Positions 22,081 to 34,172 are shown, numbered from the stretch's first letter. The stretch is 64,000 bases of DNA from Phocoena phocoena (GCF_963924675.1 NC_089240.1:1369001-1433000); one strand, 5' to 3'. Notes: generated by a model from the sequence alone, not told the origin. Program-made: numbers and translations.

Positions 22081-22151
22081 TATTTTCTAGGTAGGAAACA
22101 GAACCAAGCTGCCCCTAAAACCAGATAGGGACAACGGACCGAGGGAGATTA

Positions 22152-22335
<184 letters not shown>

Positions 22336-23116
22336 AGGCACACAGTGAGAAAAGTGAATAAACCAATGAGCATTTTTCTCTCTGGTTCTGCTGGTGACGA
22401 GTACCCTTCCATGGCTCCTAAACAGGGGGATGTCTCCCCAGGACATGTCCTGAGAGGGGTGCGTTTTCCCGGAATAGGAGGCTGTACCCAGAAAGCAACC
22501 TGAGGACAGCTCTGCATCAGGACCAGGACACGCATGCGGAATGAACTCCTCGCAGCCTCTCTTCCGGAAGACCCTGCCCGCCCCCTCCCCGCAAGGGCGG
22601 TCTTCCCGGAGCAACTCGGCATCACTGACAGCATCTCAGGAAACATCTCAGGAAGCAACCGCATTCGGAACCACGGGGCCTGGCTGACGTGCTTTCTCGG
22701 GGGCTGTGACTCCACACCACAAGGTGGATTTGCTTTTTCTCTTTGACCAGTGCGGGCAGACCTCGTTGTACAGCATCTCAATGGATTGTGCTTTGCAGAT
22801 GCTGTGGGTTTTTTGGGTTTTTGTTTGTTTGTTTTTACAAATGGAAGCTTTGGGGCAGCCCCGTGTCAGGCAAGTCTGTCGGGGCCATTTTTCCAAAAGC
22901 AATTGATCAGTTTGTGTCTCTGGGTCACATTTTGGTCCATCTCGCCGTATTTCAAACATTTTCACTAGGATTCTGTTTGCAATGCTGACCTGTGATCAGG
23001 GATCCTTCCCGTTACTACTGCAACAGGATATGGCTCGGGGAAGGCTCACAAGGAAAGGGAAGCAACTTTTGGCAGTAAAGTTATTTTTAAATAAAGGTAC
23101 GTGCGTTGTTTTTTTA

Positions 23117-23308
23117 GACACAGTAAGGACCTACTGTATAGCACAGGAAACTACTCAATGTTCTGTAATGGCCTGTATGGGGGAAAAAAACAAAAACTAA
23201 AAAAGAGTGGATACCTGTATATGTGTAACTGAATCACTTTGCTGTACACCTGAAACGAACACAACATTGTAAATCAACTAGACTCCAATAAAAATTGTAA
23301 AAAAAAGA
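23117..23308 (+). mobile_element. LINE-1 3' UTR fragment
   Basis: AAGGACCTACTGTATAGCAC to CTCCAATAAAAATTGTAAAA plus an A-tail, about 190 bp, inserted in a Tigger element. Confidence 0.9.
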
Positions 23309-23376
23309 AGACTTTTTTAAAGTTACACGTGAATTACTTTTAATCCACATGCAATTTTTAATTTAAAAAACATTTT

Positions 23377-23518
23377 TTTAATTTTAATTCAATTTTTATT
23401 TTTATTTTTGGCCATGCCACGCAGATTGTGGGATCTTAGTTCCCTGACCAGGGATTGAACCCAGGGCCCCAGGAGTGAAAGCTACGAATCCTAACCACTG
23501 GACCGCCATGGAATTCCC
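23377..23518 (-). mobile_element. CHR-type SINE, antisense
   Basis: T-rich tail, TTTGGCCATGCCACGCAG, GGGATCTTAGTTCCCTGACC, antisense B-box (GATTGAACCC), ending CCGCCATGGAATTCCC. Confidence 0.88.
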
Positions 23519-23999
23519 AATACATAATAAGACTTAAACCATGGTCTAGTGTGAACATAACTTTTAGAACCAAACAATTCGTGACTTGCTGTATTATTGT
23601 GATATTCGATTTATTGTGGTGGTCTGGAACCAAACCCACGATACCTCCCAGGTGTGTTTGTACTCCTAAAAGGATCAGACCGTAGACAGCCAGCCTGTAC
23701 GGCCAGCATCCGAGGGAAGCCGTGAGGCCCCAGCCACTTGGTTGCTCTGTGTGACAGCTGCCTGTCCCTGCAGGTGAGGTCAGTGGGCACAGCCAGGTAG
23801 GTGCACCTGAGTGGTCTCATCCACCTGCCTTGGTCCCTTGATGCCTGTCTGTGCACATCCACTGCCCCAGCGTCACCTGTTCTCACGGTTCATAGTTCAA
23901 AATCCCCTTTTTCTTAAGCCTAATGCTCTCCTAATTGAAGTATTTCTGCTCCGTCCATATTCCCTTTTTCTAAACTGTCAACTGAAAAAAAAAATGCAC

Positions 24000-24450
24000 A
24001 ACCTAAAAGTTGAGAATTATGTTTTATTTAGTGGACTTGCTGACGACTTAAGCCCGGGATACAGCCTCTCAGGTAGCTCGAGGGGACTGTTCCAAAGAGG
24101 TCAGGAAGCAGCCAGGGTATACAGGGGTTTTTGCGACAAAGACCAGGTAGTTCAAACATCAAGAGATTATTAAAGAAACCAGACATCTCAGGTTAATGAA
24201 TCTGGCACTTTTCTACATGTATGGGAAGATGCAGGAGTCTGAGCTCATTGAAACCATTCCTCTGATATGCACCTTAACTCTCTGGGGCCAGGATCCTGTT
24301 TCACTCCACCCTGAATCCCCTCAGGGCAAAACACTGGGGCAGCTGCCCTGGCTGAGGGCTTGATGGCTGCAACATCCTTTGTTTAATGAAAAGGCTGGTG
24401 ACATTTTTTGTCCACATCACAAAGATATCTTGGAGAGGCAATGCTGTCTT
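24000..24450. mobile_element. Possible dispersed repeat, family not resolved
   Basis: The segment from TAAAAGTTGAGAATTATGTT to AAGGCTGGTGACATTTTTTG resembles a repeat I associate with cetartiodactyl genomes, but I cannot name it. It may be an old LTR. This is a memory-based impression only. Confidence 0.3.
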
Positions 24451-25235
24451 ACAATAACCAGCTGCAATTTTTTGTCCCCCCTGTGCCCACCTGAGCCTCA
24501 AGCTCACCCTTATTATCAAGCAAAGCCCTGGTCCTCAGATTACAGGGATTCCTCCCTACAGACAGACATTTTTAGGACACACACATCCATCTCCAGGGAA
24601 GTTCATTTCTTCAAGTCTCCCCACTCATTTTTCTCTCTCTCCTTGGGAGACAGCAAACCACCACCACTGAACCATCACAGGAAGACGTTACATTCAACCC
24701 CAGAATCTCAAGTATAAAACCACTGCCACCATCAAAAGAGAGTCAGCAACAACATCGGTAAAAAGCTTTGGTAAAAGGTGTTGAAATTTGTGAAATTTTC
24801 AGGTTACAGATTATTCAAATGTTTATGGTTGCCAAGTACATTTGGAAAATGAAATTAAAGTGAGAACAGTCTCCATCGACCCCAAGACAAGTAACAGATA
24901 CCCCAAAGCACTTTACAATTAAAGACAAAAGAATGACCTCCAACTAACTGGTAAGCCAGATGGTTAGAAGGCAATCAGTGTCTTACTTGGAAACAGGAGC
25001 TTCTAAAGAGTTTTTAAAGCAATTCGTACTCCCAGGAGGTAAACGGTCCTTCTGGGGATCTTATTTAGTTTACCCACCCACAGAGCTGGCCTAAAAGTAA
25101 CCTCCACCCCGTCCACATGATCAGAGGCCCCTAACCAGTGCAGGTTTAGTATAAGTGTATTACCCACTGTTTATGGATGATAACACCAAGATGACGTAAG
25201 CATGCCTCACAGCCAACTAAAGCGCTTCGTAACTA
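24450..25235. other. Unassigned intronic sequence
   Basis: No exon or repeat family recognised. Confidence 0.35.
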
Positions 25236-25239
25236 ATCA

Positions 25240-26105
25240 CAGGGTAAATGCAAATTTAACTGCAATGAGATATCCCCTCATCACCTGTTGGAAGGGCTAC
25301 TATCAAAAAGATAACAAACAACAAACGCTGGAGAAGGTGTGGAACCCTCCCACACCGTTGGTGGGAGTGTAAATCGGTACAGCCACTATGGAGGACAGTA
25401 TGGAGGTTCCTTAAAAAACTAAAAATACAGCTACCATATGATCCAGCAATCCCACTCCTGGGCATATACCCGGAGAAAACCGTAATTCAAAAGATACATG
25501 CACCCCTATGTTCACAGCAGCACTATTCACAAAAGACATGGAAGCAAGCTAAGTGTCCATCAACAGATGGATGGATAAAGAAGATGTGGCACGTATATAC
25601 AATGGAATATTACTCAGCCATAAAAAAGAATGCAATCATGCCATTTGCAGCAACATGGATGGACCTAGAGGTTACGTCACACTAAGTGACGTAAGCCAGA
25701 CAGAGAAAGATAAACACCATATGATATCACTTATATGTGGAATCTACTTCACAAAAAAGATACAAATGAACTCATTTACACAACAGAAGCAGACTTACAG
25801 ATATCAAAAACAAACGTATAGTTACCAAAGGGGAATCATGGCGGGCAGGGGGAGGGGGATAAAGTAGAAGCTCGGGATGAACACACACACACACAGTACT
25901 ATACATAAAATAGATAACCAACAAGGACCTACTGTGTAGCACGGGGAACTCTACCCAATATACTGTGATAACCTTTATGAGAAAAGAATCTAAAAAAAGA
26001 ATGAATATATGCATACGTATAACTGAATCACTTTGCTGTACAGCTGAAACTAACATGACATTTTAAATCAACTATATTCCGATAAAACTAAAATATTTTT
26101 TTAAA
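25240..26105 (+). mobile_element. LINE-1 3' end
   Basis: ORF2 tail from ATGAGATATCCCCTCATCAC on, then TGTTCACAGCAGCACTATTC and ACAATGGAATATTACTCAGC, the 3' UTR (ACAAGGACCTACTGTGTAGC), ending near TTCCGATAAAACTAAAATAT. Broken frames, antisense to DHRSX. Confidence 0.92.
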
Positions 26106-26500
26106 AAAGCAGAGAGTAGTAGAATGGTGGTTCCCAGAGGTTGGGGTTTGGGGAAAATAGGAAGATACTGCTCAAAGGGTACAAATTTCCAGTTATAGGA
26201 AGAAAAAGTTCTGGGGTCTAATGTACATCATGGTGACTATGGTTAACAATACCATATTATATACTCAAAATCTGCTAAGACAGTAGATCTTAAATGTTCT
26301 CATCACACACACACAACAAAATGGTAAGCATGTATGGTGACGGGCATGTCGTGTGTGTGATGAGAGCGCTAAGGATCTCCTGCCCTCGTAAGATTTCAAG
26401 TATATAACACAGCACTGGTTCTGGTAATCATTTCAAAATGTATATACGCATTCAATTTTCACACGGGACATCTTCATAAAAAAACAAAACACCGCAGTGT
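26106..26500 (+). mobile_element. Ancient LINE-1 (L1M) 3' end
   Basis: Old-L1 3' UTR words in order: GTAGAATGGTGGTTCCCAGA, TACAAATTTCCAGTTATAGG, GTACATCATGGTGACTATGG, TAGATCTTAAATGTTCTCAT and GTAATCATTTCAAAATGTAT. Confidence 0.75.
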
Positions 26501-26997
26501 ACAACCTAAGATCAATTAATCAGTCAATCCATCAGTAAATGATCTCAGTCACAGAAGAAGAAAAAAGAAATTCAAATACTCCAAGAGTAATGTTTGGTGG
26601 CCAGAAATGGAAGAAAGGGGAAAAATCCAACTCCAATATACGCCCTCTTCCCACCCATGCGACCAGCACTCTAACTTGTGAAATTTTCTGTCCACTAGGA
26701 GGCAGGACAACACCAGTAATGTGGGGTTCAGGGTGGGAAAAGTTCTTCATAAGCAGCTTTTATTGAGATGAAAAGACTTCCTACCAGGAGAACACAAACA
26801 AATGTACAAAGATGTCCAACTTCCTTTGTTGCTCTCAGGATCCCCTTTCTTAGTCCCCGGTGAGAAGGTCGTGTGGTTACTTTACTTGGGTGTAGACACC
26901 AGCTTTAACAAGTTGAATCCAGGGAGTAAAGGCGCCCATCTGCCTGCAGGGCTCTCCTCACTCGGCCCTGGATTGAGGGCTTGAAGAGGGAGCCATG

Positions 26998-27600
26998 GGT
27001 ATCAGCTAGCTACACTGTGTAACAAATTGTCTCAAACTCCCTGGTCGGAAACAACACCCATTTACCATCTCCCAGCTCTTTACGTCAGAAGTCTGAGTCG
27101 GGGTGAGCAGGGTCCTCTGTTCCGGGTCTCACAAAGCTGAAACCATGGTGTCAACAGGGCTGGGGTCATCCTCTGTGGCTGGGGATCCTATTCCAGCCTC
27201 ACTCGGCTTGTAGATGAAATTCAGTTCCATGCAGTCGTAGGGCTCAGGTCCCATTTTCTTTCTGGCTGTCGGGCAAAGGTGGCTCTCAGCTTCAACGGGT
27301 CACTCAGTTCTGTGCTGCGTGGCCCTCCCAAAACACAGCTCTCAGCTTTTTCTAAGCCAGCATAAAAATTTCTGCTTCTGTTTCAAGTCTCTCTCACAAG
27401 GTCACCTGTTTAGGCCAGGCCCACCCAATGGTCTCCCTTTTGATTAACTCAATGTCAACTGATTTTGGACCTTAATTTTATCTCCAAAGTCCCTTCGCTT
27501 CTGTCATATAGCATAATCTAATCATGGGAGTGACACCCCCATCATCCCTGGGCCCCACCTACAGAGAAGGGAAGGGGATTACATAAGGCATGCACACCTT
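26998..27600. mobile_element. Probable ancient mammalian repeat, family not resolved
   Basis: The stretch starting near TACACTGTGTAACAAATTGT and running through GTCTGAGTCGGGGTGAGCAG resembles a mammalian-wide interspersed repeat, but I cannot decide between an LTR and a hAT DNA element. Confidence 0.4.
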
Positions 27601-27807
27601 GTAGGGGGGCAGGAATCTTGAGGCCACCTTTGCATAATGCAAAGCAGTGCTCCTTTATTTGGGGTCCCCTCTACCCAGTTCCATCAGTAGATCTCCAACA
27701 GGAGGACCTCCCTGTCACTTTTGCTCTTTGCACCGGGGGGAAGTCAGTACAAAGAGAAAGTTACATGAACAACGACCTAAAGGAGGTTTGTACCCACAGG
27801 GAGTAAG

Positions 27808-27930
27808 ACGTACAAATTATTAGGTATAAAGTAAGCTCCAAGGATACAGTGTATAATACAGGGAATACAGCCTATATTTTATAGTAACTTTCAAAGATAA
27901 TAACATAGGTAAGTATCAAAATCAACCTGG
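27808..27930 (+). mobile_element. Old LINE-1 3' fragment
   Basis: ATTAGGTATAAAGTAAGCTC, CAAGGATACAGTGTATAATA and GAATACAGCCTATATTTTAT match the L1 3' UTR type also seen at 6140-6200 and 54065-54140. Confidence 0.6.
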
Positions 27931-28059
27931 ACTGCAGTCACCACTGTGTGGTCACCATTTATTACCACAAACTCACACATGCAACATACACGTTCCCTAA
28001 TGCTGAACGGTCAGAGTAGAAACTTTCTTGTTGAAATAAGATTGAATCATGAGATCTCC

Positions 28060-28640
28060 AAACTACTTAAAATGTGAATTACTGGTTGCATTGGAAGTTA
28101 TGACCACAGGCCTAAGAGCATTCCCTGAACTCTCCCTGTGGGTTGACTGTTTGTTTTCTCGTCCTCCCACTCACCTAATTTTGTTATAAATAGGAATGAG
28201 AAGACCCTAAAAGGTCCACCTTCACCTCCCCGCTATGAATGCGTGCCAGGACCCATACTACCCAAGCCTGCTCAATGCATACGACGGCTCCATCCCATTC
28301 CCCTTCAATGACTGGGTAGTGCTCAATGCGTATGGCGGCCCCACTCCATCCCCAAGCAATGAGGTGGTCGTGTTCAATGCGTATAGCGGCCCCATCTCAT
28401 TCCCCTTCAATGACTCGGTAGTGCTCAATGCGTATGGCAGCTCCATCCCGTTCCCAAGCAATGACCTGACACTACTCAGTGCCATTCCATCCCCGGTCCC
28501 CTACAGAACACCGTCTGGACCACAGACCTAGCTTCCCATGAATACAAACTCACATTTCATCTTGTCACTCTTGCCCACCTCCTTTTCCTTCAATAAGCTC
28601 CTCTGAAAAAACTCCAGACTCTGGGAACCCCTTACATGAC
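28060..28640 (+). mobile_element. Possible solo LTR containing a 51-bp minisatellite
   Basis: A TATA-like GTTATAAATAGG at 28183-28194, a 51-bp tandem array, then a polyadenylation-like CAATAAGCTCC near 28591 and a CCTTACA end suggest a solo LTR. Ends and target duplication were not established, and the family is unknown. Confidence 0.3.
28271..28480 (+). repeat. 51-bp minisatellite, 4 copies plus a partial
   Basis: Copies begin at 28271, 28322, 28373 and 28424 with a partial at 28475, exactly 51 bp apart, each starting (C/T)TCAATGC(A/G)TA. Because 51 is a multiple of three and no stop occurs, it is open on both strands (17-residue repeat with LNAY on plus). The open frame is a property of the repeat and no gene was recognised. 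Confidence 0.95.
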
Positions 28641-28965
28641 TTGATGTGCCCTATTATGCTCAGGTTTTCAGAGATGGGGCGGATAATGAAACACTCTTAA
28701 TACCTCAGCATCTGTAAAACTCTTTGGGCACCGAGGGAAGCTACAGAATTCACTGACTGCATAAGCAGGATGTCCGGTTCACTACAGTTACACTTGTAGA
28801 AAGTTCTCGGGCTTATCTCGTAAAAACTGGAGTAGGGAATCATTTCAGTAACAGGTTTTCACGGTTTTACATTATCTCAGAACAGGAAGTTGTTTAGTTT
28901 TGGTTTTGCCTACACCCTGTCTCCACGGACACGCAGGCAACCCCAGTATCTGGCGCCCACTGCTC
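28640..28965. other. Unassigned intronic sequence
   Basis: No repeat or exon recognised. Confidence 0.35.
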
Positions 28966-28970
28966 CATTC

Positions 28971-29020
28971 TTTTTTTTTTTTTTTGCGGTACAGTTGATT
29001 TACAATGTTGTTGTTCCATT
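28971..29020 (-). mobile_element. LINE-1 3' terminal scrap, antisense
   Basis: T-tract followed by GCGGTACAGTTGATTTACAA, the reverse complement of the L1 3' terminus. Confidence 0.65.
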
Positions 29021-29229
29021 GTATTTTAAAGAATATTTCTTTTCTAAAAAAAAAGGAAGCAAGGACGCGAAGGATGGAGGGAGGAAAGAAGAAAAGGAGA
29101 GAGCAGAGGGAGAGGTGTCATTATTGTCTTTCTACTGGGAACAGAAAAACCCCGGGTTTCGATTCTTTTTAATATAGAAGAATTCTTTTTATTTGCTCAC
29201 ATTTTAGTGATGGTACTTGGTGCCAGTGT

Positions 29230-29520
29230 TCTTTTTTTTCACTCATTCTTTTTGTTTTATCAAATAGACTAGTAAAAAAAAAAAAAAAGAATATCTCTTT
29301 TGAGATGGTGTGTTTTTTGTCTCTTCTTTCGTTGATGTGGTGTCTCACACTGATTGATTTGCGTATGTTGAACCATCCTTGTGACCCTGGGATGAATCCA
29401 ACGTGGTCGTGGGGTGCGTGATCTTTTTGACGTACGGTTGGATTCAGTTTGCTACGTTTTGTTGACAATTGTTGCATCTACATTCATCAAAGATACTGGC
29501 CTGTCATCTTTTTTGGTAGT
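29230..29520 (-). mobile_element. LINE-1 ORF2 fragment, antisense
   Basis: TTGAACCATCCTTGTGACCC, GGGATGAATCCAACGTGGTC and TCATCAAAGATACTGGCCTG are the reverse complement of the reverse-transcriptase part of ORF2. An A-tract at 29275-29288 interrupts it. Degenerate, with stops. Confidence 0.75.
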
Positions 29521-30035
29521 GTCTCAAGACTATTTCTTGAAGGAGGTGCCCTGGGATTGGTATTCGCTCGCCACAGTTACCGTCTCTTCAGCTGGTATGC
29601 ATGTCGTGGAGGGAAAGAGGGAAACGTCGCAATTTTATCCGTCCCACTCAGAAATCACCACACTCCCGGTTCCGAGCGCACGCCTCGTCCCCACCTCCGT
29701 CAGTCGAGTCTGAAGCTCCGATCACGACGGAAGTCTCAGCAGGTGCACAATGACGACGATCATTTGCCTGAGGGTGCCACAGCGATTTTCTGCATCATTT
29801 CCCTCCCAAGGGCGTAAAGGACAACACATTAACGTTTGGGAGAACCTGTTCATCAAGGCTGTTAAACCTTCCCGAAGAGACAAAAACGTGCTTTGCTTTT
29901 CTCCAGATGTCTGCAGTTCCGCCCGACAGTGGATTTTTTTTTTTTGTTTACGCACACGATCGTCTTCTGCAAGTCTTTCATTTTTTTCCCTTTGCTTTTC
30001 AAGAAACAGTTTTGTTTTGGACTAGAAAGTATGTA
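29520..30035. other. Unassigned intronic sequence, CpG-containing
   Basis: No exon or family recognised. Several overlapping frames lack any motif. Confidence 0.4.
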
Positions 30036-30038
30036 ACA

Positions 30039-30257
30039 GGACTTCCCTGGCGGTCCAGTGGTTAAGAATCAGCCTGCCAATGCTGGGGACACGGGTTCGA
30101 GCCCTGGTCCGGGAAGACACCACATGCCATGGGGCCACTAAGCCCGTGCGCCACAACTACTGAGCCTGCGCCCTAGAGCCCACGAGCCACAACTACTGAG
30201 CCCACACGCCAACACTGAGACCCGAGGCAGCCAAATTAAATTTTTTTAAAAAATGAA
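30039..30257 (+). mobile_element. CHR-type SINE
   Basis: Head GGACTTCCCTGGCGGTCC, B-box GGGTTCGAGCCCTGG, two CCACAACTACTGAGC units and a GAGGCAGCCAAATT tail. An imperfect 14-bp duplication (GAAAGTATGTAACA / GAAAGGACATAACA) flanks it. Confidence 0.92.
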
Positions 30258-30259
30258 AG

Positions 30260-31790
30260 AAAGGACATAACAGTGGGTGGCCTCTCTTGTTTTTCTCCCC
30301 CTCGTATCTTGCAAAACTACATTCTCTGGACAAAAACTGAGGATTTCTCCAGGCAGCTTTACAGATTAGTAATACCTGCATTGTTTCACATTCCTAGCTG
30401 GAAAAATCTCTTGTTTTTCTGACTACAGATAAATTTGAAGTCAATTGCCTTATTTTTATATAGTAACTACATAGTACTACACAGTTCTAATCCTGCCGTA
30501 TGTTGGCACGATGTTCAATTATGTCCTGTCGACTAAAAGTCCAGCTGGATAGCCAATAATGGGCAGAGTGTAAACTACAATCTTTCTAAAATCTGGAAAA
30601 ATATTCATCGTGAAACACGTCTGGCTCCAAGGAGTACTTTTCAGGACTTTTCCTGCCAGTAGTTCCATTTTCCAGTATCGATCAGCAACTAAAAGTAGAT
30701 TGTGCTACCCAAACTTTAGCCTAATTTACTAAGTGGTTTGTGTGCAGGAATGAATAGCAGAAAATCCCACCATATGTGATGATATATTCTAGTCCAACAT
30801 CAATTACAGCTGGTCTTTCTTGGCCAAGCCACTTGTCTAAATAAAACAGGACAATAATGAATCTCCAGAGATACTTTTAAAGGGAAATCTAGACTGATTA
30901 TAAATCACTGAGGTGTGATTCTAGGGTGTCTTTTGGATACAGTGATCCAGTGTGCAACAAGAACGTCAAAAGCTTGTATTTATTTTTGCCAGTATGTAAT
31001 TACCTACATCTATCTGATTTTTCTTTTGTGAAATGCAAACTTAATGTCCTAATCTTGTATTTCTGCTTAGGTCCTTTTTGTAAATGAACTTCAAGAGTTA
31101 GTTCCACTTACTGATATCTGGAACAAATATTATAGGATGGTATGGATTTAAATTCCTAAAAGCTGTATATTACGGTTTTTTTTAATACTATCCACAACTA
31201 GCCCTCATAATTGTATCTTGCAGTGTTTCCTTAGTAGCTCCTTTGTTGTTTATATGTAATGGCCTTTTTTACTTCCCCTTCACTCCCCATGACAAGCCCT
31301 TGGTACTGAAATAAGTGCTGGATTTTGGAAATAATTTTCCTTACATGTAGTTAGAAATAGAGAGTACTATCCATGCAGAAAAAGATACAGATAGAATTTC
31401 CATCTGAATTTGAAGCTACGTGTTAAAAAAGAGAGCGAGAGAGAGAGAGAGAGTTTCCTCTTGCCTAACTTGACAGAGACATGCCCACAGGTGACAGCAA
31501 AGTCCAGCCAAAGCAGCGGTACTAATGTGGATTCTGCCGTAACCAATGCATCGTACATCCCGCACCGTGCCACACGGAACACGGAACCCCGGGCTGAGAT
31601 GTGTGCTTTCGTGCGACGCTGAGAGTGGAGTCCTGTCCTCGAAGCGTCTTGACTAATGCTCGCCCTGCTTTAGCTTCCTGTGAGATTAATGCAGCCATAA
31701 GACAACACATCAGTGAGATCAGGAGCTCACCTGAACCTTTTTAGTGCTGTCACAGACACCTGAAAAAACATAGGATACAGGCGATTTCGT
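30260..31790. other. AT-rich unassigned island
   Basis: Distinctly AT-rich compared with its surroundings and free of recognised repeats, with only short frames. It could be an old insertion, for example a processed 3' UTR, or ordinary intron. A short AG run lies at 31432-31452. Confidence 0.4.
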
Positions 31791-31799
31791 TAGATTTAT

Positions 31800-31926
31800 G
31801 ATTTTTTTTTTTTTTTTTTTTTGGCCACGCAGCAGGCAGGATCTTAGTTCCCCGACCAGGGATCAAACCCGGGCCCCCTGCATTGGGAGCACGGAATCTT
31901 AACCACTGGACCGCCAGGGAAGGCCC
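31800..31926 (-). mobile_element. CHR-type SINE, antisense, short
   Basis: T-tract 31802-31822, TTGGCCACGCAGCAGGCAGG, antisense B-box and CCGCCAGGGAAGGCCC. Target duplication AGATTTAT at 31792-31799 and 31927-31934. Confidence 0.93.
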
Positions 31927-31934
31927 AGATTTAT

Positions 31935-32685
31935 AAATATTTGAAATAGCAAAAAATATATATATCAGGACATTCAAATAACTCCATGGCCTGCCTAGAA
32001 GCAAGCTTTACCTTGCGACCCCAGAATAACTGAGACCACCAACACAATGATCTTCCAGCGTCTACCCATCAGCCATGCACGATGGTCCCTCAGAAGGTCA
32101 TAAAATCAAGGGGAGGTCTGCACTCCGCGGGGGCTGGGGGAGGTAAATTGACATCTTTGAGAAACTAAGCAGCTAGGACCATGCATGGTCAAGTCAGCAC
32201 AGACACACACTCCATCCTCAGTGAGGCTGGCTGAGCAAATGGGCAGATTCCTTGCGCTGGGACAAAATTCCACCAGGATCTCTCACGTTTCTGCGTTTCT
32301 TGCCTGTGAGGCACTGATCGCCCTCTGTCCTGAATTACCTTTTCAAGTATTCATATAGCAAAACACCTAGAAGATGAAGACGGCATCTCACTCCAGACCA
32401 ACAAGTGGGCCAAAAGTTTAAAAAAAGTGGGATTGCCTCACCCCTTCCTTGTTCTCCGATCCAAACAGCCAACACCATGCAGTGCACTTAAAAAAGTGTT
32501 CTCTCATTTAAGGAAACAGAAAAAGTCCTAGTTATCTTTTCAGAAATTAATTTCAAAGTCGTCCTTCTTTGACAAGGATCTGCCAGGTTTTTTTAAGGGG
32601 CGCGATGAAAACGTTCCCATTTGTCCTAATATTTGCTTCTAGTAACAATGTGCTTCAGATACAGGCACTATCGTGGAGACCCTGG
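31935..32685. other. Unassigned intronic sequence
   Basis: No exon or repeat recognised. Confidence 0.35.
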
Positions 32686-32688
32686 TGC

Positions 32689-33066
32689 AGTAGTTTGCTA
32701 GGGTGCCGTAACGAAATTCTGCAAACAGGGTGGCATAAAAACAGACGTTTATTTTCTCCCAGTCCTGGAGGCTGCAATCTGAGATGCAGGTGTGGGCAGG
32801 GCTGGTTCCTCCCGAGTCCTCTCTCCTGGGCGTGTAGATGGCTGTCTTCTCCCTGCGTCCACAGGGTCGTCCTTCCGTGTGTATCTGTGTCCTGATCTCC
32901 TCTTCTTATAAGGACCCCCGTCCTATGGGATCAGGACCCACCCTAGCGACCTCAGTTTTACCTTCATCCCCTGCTTCAAGACCCTATCTCCAAATACAGC
33001 CCCATTCCGAGGTTCTGGGGGTCAGGGCTTCAACATGTGAATTCTGGGGGCCATCATGGGGACAAC
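32689..33066 (-). mobile_element. MaLR (MLT1-like) LTR, antisense
   Basis: Reverse-complement MLT1 landmarks in order: AGTTTGCTAGGGTGCCGTAA, GTCCTGGAGGCTGCAATCTG, TCTCCTCTTCTTATAAGGAC, AAGACCCTATCTCCAAATAC and GGCTTCAACATGTGAATTCT. Nearly complete solo LTR, non-coding. Confidence 0.85.
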
Positions 33067-33734
33067 CCATGATGCCCGTGGATTGTGAGACCCAGGTCAC
33101 CTGCGCTGAAGATGTTCCATATTTGTGCTCCTCCAACCAGATTGTCTGGCTTGGTCCTCCTTGGGACCAGTGACCCATGCTGTGGGGATGTCTGTGCAGA
33201 GTGACCAGGGAAGTCGTTGTTCTCAGAACAAGGCAAAGCCACCTGGACCACAAAGGCCACCAATGGGGCTTGGCTAGCACCTTGACGGAACCGCAAAGCC
33301 AACGCCATTACCCACCCCCCTACGCAAAGTATTCTTCAAATTCAAGAAGGATGGAGGGAGCTGGAAGTGAGTATTTCCCTGCCCCCAGGTCAGGTAGGCA
33401 CTGGTGAAGTAATTTCCCTTGAGGGCAGGCAGAGAAAGGAACTCTCTGAGCTTGTTCCAAAATGGAATTCCTGCAGAAGGGGACATTGCTCCAGTCTTCA
33501 CCATTAGAACCTGGTGGGGTTCCTGGAGGTTCTGCATGAGAAGGCAGCCTCCTCCTGTCCTGATAAAAGACTGCGTCATGGGAAGTTCAACTTCTCAGAC
33601 TTGTCCACAATCACCAGCATGGCTGAACAGCATCCCACGGAAGTTCTCAAATGCACCAATTCAAATCCAGGCACATCTTTCCCTGGAAGACGTGGTTCAT
33701 CTCGATGGGGCAGAACAGCTCCATTGTTCAGTGG
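33067..33734. other. Unassigned intronic sequence
   Basis: Open frames on both strands, but no motif or splice context recognised. Confidence 0.35.
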
Positions 33735-33820
33735 CTTTCGAGCCTGACTGCCTGAGTCCCCATCCCACCTCCAAGGCTGGGTAACTCTGGGCAGGTCCCT
33801 CAACCTCTTTGAGCTCTGGG
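33735..33820 (+). mobile_element. MIR fragment
   Basis: CTGGGTAACTCTGGGCAGGT and CCCTCAACCTCTTTGAGCTC match the MIR core. Confidence 0.6.
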
Positions 33821-33827
33821 GTCGTAT

Positions 33828-34172
33828 CAGTCAGCCTGGACCACCATAACCAGAGGATTAGGGGGCTTAGACATTAGAAATTCATTTTTCATAGTTCTGG
33901 GGGCTGGAAGTCTGAGATCAGGGTGCCGACATGATTGGTTCTGGGGAGCTCTCTGTTCCTGGCTTGCAGACAGCCACCTTCTGGGGGAGAGACGGAGAGA
34001 GACAACAAAATCTCTGTGTCTCTTTCTATGAGGATGATAATCCCATCATGGGGTCCCACTCTCATGACCTCATCAAACCCTAATCACCTCCCAAAGGATC
34101 TCCTGATACCATCCCGTCGGGGGTGAGGGCTTCCACATATGAATGTTGGATGGACACACATTCATTCCATAG
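33828..34172 (-). mobile_element. MaLR LTR, antisense
   Basis: TCAGCCTGGACCACCATAAC, TAGTTCTGGGGGCTGGAAGT, CTCATGACCTCATCAAACCC and GAGGGCTTCCACATATGAAT are MaLR words in antisense order. Confidence 0.8.

Larger units (their letters stand above)
22753..23660 (+). mobile_element. Tigger-type DNA transposon interrupted by L1 and SINE
   Basis: Left end CGGGCAGACCTCGTTG and right end CCCAGGTGTGTTTG, with the same internal blocks as the copy at 420-898 (GGGCCATTTTTCCAAAAGCA, CACATTTTGGTCCATCTCGC, GTGGTCTGGAACCAAACCC). It is split by an L1 3' end (23117-23308) and a SINE (23377-23518), so it predates both. Confidence 0.7.

Noticed and set aside
28271..28480. Regularly spaced repeats that could suggest a CRISPR array
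   Set aside because: The repeats are directly tandem with no unique spacers, and the DNA is vertebrate. It is a minisatellite.
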